Source: Myxococcaceae bacterium (GTDB taxonomy: Bacteria; Myxococcota; Myxococcia; Myxococcales; Myxococcaceae). Taken from it: DNA of 35,542 nucleotides. Below are positions 32,398 through 35,542 of the stretch, one piece after another. Position 1 is the stretch's first letter. Each line of letters opens with the position of its first letter. The position numbers and the translations under genes are program-made. The notes beneath the pieces were generated by a model. It did not search any database. It was not told where the DNA came from and saw nothing but the letters and a program-made list of their open reading frames with translations. The stretch is taken from the NCBI GenBank assembly GCA_019694575.1, contig JAIBBR010000047.1, forward strand, positions 1 to 35,542, given 5' to 3'.

Positions 32398-34956
32398 ATG
32401 GCCCGAATTCGTGACGTCAGCGGCATGCGTAAAGTGCGCCTCATCGACGGGTGGGGCTTGTGCGCCACCCAACCCAACGCCGCCTTTGGCCCCGACGCCA
32501 TCGAGGCGATGAACCCGCGGTGGACCCGCGCCCAAGTACCAGGCACCGTGGCGCAAGCGCTGGCCGCGTCGACCGCCTGGAGCCTGGACGACCCGGCGTC
32601 ACTGCACCACCGCGACTACTGGTACAAATGCACTTTCGCTTCAGGCACCGTGCCGGCAGGTGAAGCGCGCACGCTGCATTTCGAGGGGCTGGCGACGTTG
32701 GCCGAGGTGTGGCTCAACGGGCAGCGCATTCTCGAAAGCCACAACATGTTTCACGCCCACGACGTCGAAGTGGCGAAGCTGCTGCAGGGCGAGAACCACC
32801 TCTATATTTTGTTTCGCGCGTTGAACCCGGTGTTGGCGGCGAAGAAGCCCAAGCCCCGGTGGAAACCGCGCATGTTTGAAACCAGCAACCTGCGCTTTTG
32901 CCGCACCACTTTGCTGGGCCACATGCCGGGGTGGTGCCCTTCAGTGCATGCGATTGGCCCGTGGCGCGACATTTGGCTCGAAGAACATTTGGGCCACATG
33001 CGGGTGCTGACCGCCGACGTACGCCCCACTTTCGACAACGGCACCGGCAGGGTGCGGGCGCGCATCAAAGTCGAAAACCTGCCGTCGGGCGGCATTGGCT
33101 GGCTGCAGGTGGGCGACGTCAAAGGCACGTTGGAGCAAGTGGGCGGCGGCTACCTCGAAGGCCAAGTCGACCTGCTCCAGGCCACGGCGTGGTGGCCGCA
33201 CACCCACGGCGAGCCGGCGCTGTACCCCGTTGAAGCGCGCATCGCCGATGCCACGGTGAACCTGGGCCGAACCGGCTTTCGCACGGTGACGTTGGAGCAA
33301 GAAAACGGCACCTTCGGCCTGAAGGTGAACGGCGTGCCAGTCTTCGCGCGCGGCGCCTGTTGGACCACGCCCGACATTGTCTCGCTTGGCTCATCGCGAA
33401 TCGACTGCGACGCACTGCTGCGGCTGGCGCGTGACGCGGGCATGAATATGCTGCGCGTCGGCGGCACCTTCGTTTACGAATCAGACGATTTTTTCGATTT
33501 GTGCGACGAGCTCGGGCTGATGGTGTGGCACGACTTCATGTTCGCCAATTTAGACTACCCAGCCGCCGACACCGAATGGTTGCGCAGCGTGGTGACCGAA
33601 GCCGAGCAGTTCGCTGACCGCTCGCAACTGGCTCCTTCGCTGGCCATGTTCTGCGGTGGCAGCGAAGTCGAGCAGCAAGCCGCGATGATGGGCCTGCCCC
33701 GTGAAGCGTGGAGCAGCCCTCTTTTTCGCGAGGTGCTGCCGGGCGTGACGCAGAAAATTCGCCCCGACGTGCCTTATTGGCCGAACAGCCCTTCAGGAGG
33801 CCCGCTGCCATTTCAAGCCAACCGCGGCGCGACGCATTATTACGGCGTGGGCGCGTATTTGCGGCCGCTCGATGACGCCCGCCGTGCCGACGTACAATTC
33901 GCTTCTGAATGTTTGGCTTTCGCCAACATTCCCGAGCAGAGCACGCTGAGCGAATTGCTGCTCAAGAGCGAAATGCCCTTTCACCACCCGCGCTGGAAAG
34001 AGCGGGTGCCGCGCGACTTGGGCGCCACGTGGGACTTCGACGACGTGCGCGACCACTATTTAAAGACGCTCTTCAAGGTCGACCCCGCCGAGCTGCGTTA
34101 CACCGACATGGCGCGTTACATGGCCTGCAGCCGGGTGGTGACGGGCGAAGTGATGAGCCATGTGTTTTCTGAATGGCGCTCGAGCGGCACGCACACCAAT
34201 GGCGGGTTGGTGTGGTTCTACCGAGACCTGTGGCCGGGCGCGGGTTGGGGCGTGGTCGACGCCAAGGGTGTACCCAAGGCGGCCTGGCACTATTTGAAGC
34301 GGGCCTTCGCGCCGGTGACAGTGCTGGCCACCGACGAGGGGCTCAACGGTTTGCGCATTCACGTCATCAACGAGGGCAGCGAGTCGCTCTCGGCCGACGT
34401 GCGCCTGGTGCATTACCGCCATGGCGAGACACCCATTCACTCGGCGAAGTGCCGGTTGAAAATCGCTGGCCGGGGCCGGGTTGAATTGTGGGGCGCTGAG
34501 CTGTCAGAGCACTTTTACGACGCGACTTATGCGTACCGTTTCGGCCCTCCGGCGCACGACGTGACGGTGGTGTCGCTCTACAATGTGGGTGGTTCGGCAC
34601 CCATCAAGCTCGCCGAGGCGTACCATTTTCCCCACGGGTACAACCTGCTGCCGCGGGGCAACTTGGGGTTGGAAGCACGCGTGGTGTCGACGCGCGGCAC
34701 GTACCAACTGAGCCTGAAGACGAAACGTTTCGCGCAGTCGGTGCACATTGACGACGACAACTTTCGCCCCGCTGATGACTATTTTCACCTCGCGCCGGGC
34801 TCGAGCCGGTTGATTGCCCTCACTCCACTCAAGCCGGGCGTAGAGCCTGACGGCGAACTGCACGCGTTGAACTTGCACACGCCAGTGCGCTTTCGAAGCA
34901 CCGGCGAATTGAGCTCTGCCGAGCAAAAGGCGCTCAACGTAAGGCCCCCGAAATGA
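32398..34956 (+). CDS. GH2/beta-mannosidase-like glycoside hydrolase
   Basis: The 852-residue protein has the GH2 layout: an N-terminal jelly-roll (HHRDYWYKCTF, HFEGLATLAEVWLNGQRILE, 70-115), an immunoglobulin-like domain, and a TIM barrel from about 310 (VNGVPVFARGACWTTPD, RLARDAGMNMLRVGGTFVYE). The acid/base Glu423 is in FCGGSEVEQQ, where typical beta-mannosidases have GNNE. The nucleophile Glu504 is in FASECLAFANIPE. The C-terminal part is a beta-rich extension. No signal peptide is visible, so it should be cytoplasmic, unusual for a polysaccharide-degrading enzyme and better suited to a small glycoside. GAGGGG four bases before ATG 32398 supports the start. Its stop overlaps the following GNAT gene by 4 nt. 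Confidence 0.88.
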   Translation: MARIRDVSGMRKVRLIDGWGLCATQPNAAFGPDAIEAMNPRWTRAQVPGTVAQALAASTAWSLDDPASLHHRDYWYKCTFASGTVPAGEARTLHFEGLATLAEVWLNGQRILESHNMFHAHDVEVAKLLQGENHLYILFRALNPVLAAKKPKPRWKPRMFETSNLRFCRTTLLGHMPGWCPSVHAIGPWRDIWLEEHLGHMRVLTADVRPTFDNGTGRVRARIKVENLPSGGIGWLQVGDVKGTLEQVGGGYLEGQVDLLQATAWWPHTHGEPALYPVEARIADATVNLGRTGFRTVTLEQENGTFGLKVNGVPVFARGACWTTPDIVSLGSSRIDCDALLRLARDAGMNMLRVGGTFVYESDDFFDLCDELGLMVWHDFMFANLDYPAADTEWLRSVVTEAEQFADRSQLAPSLAMFCGGSEVEQQAAMMGLPREAWSSPLFREVLPGVTQKIRPDVPYWPNSPSGGPLPFQANRGATHYYGVGAYLRPLDDARRADVQFASECLAFANIPEQSTLSELLLKSEMPFHHPRWKERVPRDLGATWDFDDVRDHYLKTLFKVDPAELRYTDMARYMACSRVVTGEVMSHVFSEWRSSGTHTNGGLVWFYRDLWPGAGWGVVDAKGVPKAAWHYLKRAFAPVTVLATDEGLNGLRIHVINEGSESLSADVRLVHYRHGETPIHSAKCRLKIAGRGRVELWGAELSEHFYDATYAYRFGPPAHDVTVVSLYNVGGSAPIKLAEAYHFPHGYNLLPRGNLGLEARVVSTRGTYQLSLKTKRFAQSVHIDDDNFRPADDYFHLAPGSSRLIALTPLKPGVEPDGELHALNLHTPVRFRSTGELSSAEQKALNVRPPK

Positions 34957-35540
34957 CGCCGGTGGTGATGGAAAACACCTGGGTGCGCTTGGAGCCGCTC
35001 CACGCTTCGCACCAGGGTTTTCTGCGCATCGCCGCTGATGATGAGAGCGTGTGGACGTACTCGCCCCAAGGCGTGGGCTTGAGGCCGTTAGAGAATTTTG
35101 AGCGCTGGTGGGCAAAGTCGCTCACGTGGGAAACGACGCGGGCCGATTTTCCCTTCGCGGTGTTTCGCCGTGACAGCGGGCAATGGGTGGGCAGCACCCG
35201 GTATTTGAATTTCGCGCCGCATGACTTGCGGGTAGAAATTGGCAACACCTGGTACCAAGCCAACGCGCGCGGCAGCGTGGTGAACCCAGCGTGCAAGCTG
35301 TTGATGCTGGGGCACGCCTTCGAGGTGCTGAAGCTGCAACGGGTAGAGCTGAAGTGCGACGCGCGCAATGTGCAGTCGCGCAACGCAATTGTGAAAATGG
35401 GAGCGCGTGAAGAAGGCACCCTGCGCAAGCACATGGTGCTGGGCGATGGCTACACGCGCGACACGGTGTACTTCAGTGTGCTGGCTGAAGAATGGCCCGG
35501 CGTGCGGCAACGGCTCGAAGCGCGTTGCCGCGACAGTTGA
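34953..35540 (+). CDS. GNAT N-acetyltransferase, RimJ/RimL type
   Basis: The 195-residue protein has the RimJ/RimL-type GNAT pattern: VRLEPLHASHQGFLRIAADD at the start, FPFAVFRRDSGQWVGSTRYL in the central strands, and the acetyl-CoA-binding region around WYQANARGSVVNPACKLLML, where the usual R/QxxGxG/A is relaxed. LKCDARNVQSRNAIVKMGAR follows, then the conserved end EEGTLRKHMVLGDGYTRDTV. It acetylates an amine, on a protein N-terminus or a small molecule. The ATGA overlap with the GH2-like gene puts it in the carrier-protein cluster, where it might finish or protect the aminoacylated product. The stop at 35538-35540 is two bases from the window edge; further cluster genes may lie beyond. Confidence 0.9.
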   Translation: MTPVVMENTWVRLEPLHASHQGFLRIAADDESVWTYSPQGVGLRPLENFERWWAKSLTWETTRADFPFAVFRRDSGQWVGSTRYLNFAPHDLRVEIGNTWYQANARGSVVNPACKLLMLGHAFEVLKLQRVELKCDARNVQSRNAIVKMGAREEGTLRKHMVLGDGYTRDTVYFSVLAEEWPGVRQRLEARCRDS

Positions 35541-35542
35541 CG

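Noticed and set aside
1-35542. CRISPR array, tRNA or rRNA genes
   Set aside because: No regularly spaced repeats, no TPsiC-like GGTTCGAATCC-type arm in a tRNA context and no rRNA-like stretches were found by eye.

Overview
The window looks like a chromosomal segment of a myxobacterium or close relative (Myxococcota, formerly Deltaproteobacteria). It is GC-rich, roughly 60% by eye, with strong G/C preference at third codon positions. The clade signals are an FHA-sigma54 (bacterial enhancer-binding) regulator, a Cys-rich 'HCGGCGHAC' lipoprotein, an ECF sigma operon led by envelope proteins, a SWIB-domain protein, and many short lipoproteins and beta-barrel-like proteins. I saw no rRNA, tRNA, CRISPR array, phage gene or transposase. 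Most genes are packed head-to-tail with 4-nt ATGA or GTGA overlaps, so small translationally coupled operons dominate.

Region by region. 1-4923: surface polysaccharide functions. A leftward pair (CelD/FemAB-like GNAT protein, then the first 33 codons of a membrane protein cut by the window edge) diverges from a rightward operon of WecG/TagA-type glycosyltransferase, D-aminoacyl-tRNA deacylase and a YfhO-like membrane protein. 4929-5088: a 160-bp imperfect palindrome with 22-bp perfect terminal inverted repeats, probably a MITE-like element, which abuts and perhaps truncates a Cys-rich lipoprotein gene. 5550-10818: MsrP plus a methyltransferase, a divergent FHA-sigma54 regulator, an unknown protein, and a GT2 glycosyltransferase fused to a Rossmann-like domain. 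10885-16510: small membrane protein, RluA-type pseudouridine synthase, an M3-peptidase-like protein that has lost its zinc motif, a lipoprotein with an acidic tail, and a DUF2058 protein.

16663-19215 (leftward): a tightly overlapping operon of small lipoprotein, secreted envelope protein, ECF sigma factor and TM/TPR-like protein. 19307-20922: glutaryl-CoA dehydrogenase plus a thioesterase. 20999-22264: outer-membrane-like protein and a SWIB-domain protein with a clear terminator. 22399-26854 (rightward): NAD-dependent epimerase, HAD-IB hydrolase, a divergent LarA/DUF2088 protein and a PrmC-like methyltransferase. 26809-28417 (leftward): DedA protein, unknown protein, low-affinity iron permease-like protein. 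28526-28915: a lipoprotein.

29052-35540 (rightward) is the most interesting part. It is a compact six-gene cluster of stand-alone acyl carrier protein, acyl-CoA-dehydrogenase-like flavoprotein, amino acid:[carrier protein] ligase (a class II aminoacyl-tRNA-synthetase homologue with the three zinc-ligand positions intact), DUF1839 protein, GH2/beta-mannosidase-like protein and a GNAT acetyltransferase. The ligase family is known to charge carrier proteins with small amino acids, but its downstream pathway is, as far as I know, unassigned. I propose that the DUF1839 protein is a BtrH-like cysteine acyltransferase that takes the aminoacyl (or oxidised aminoacyl) group from the carrier protein and passes it to an acceptor, possibly a glycoside handled by the GH2-like protein.
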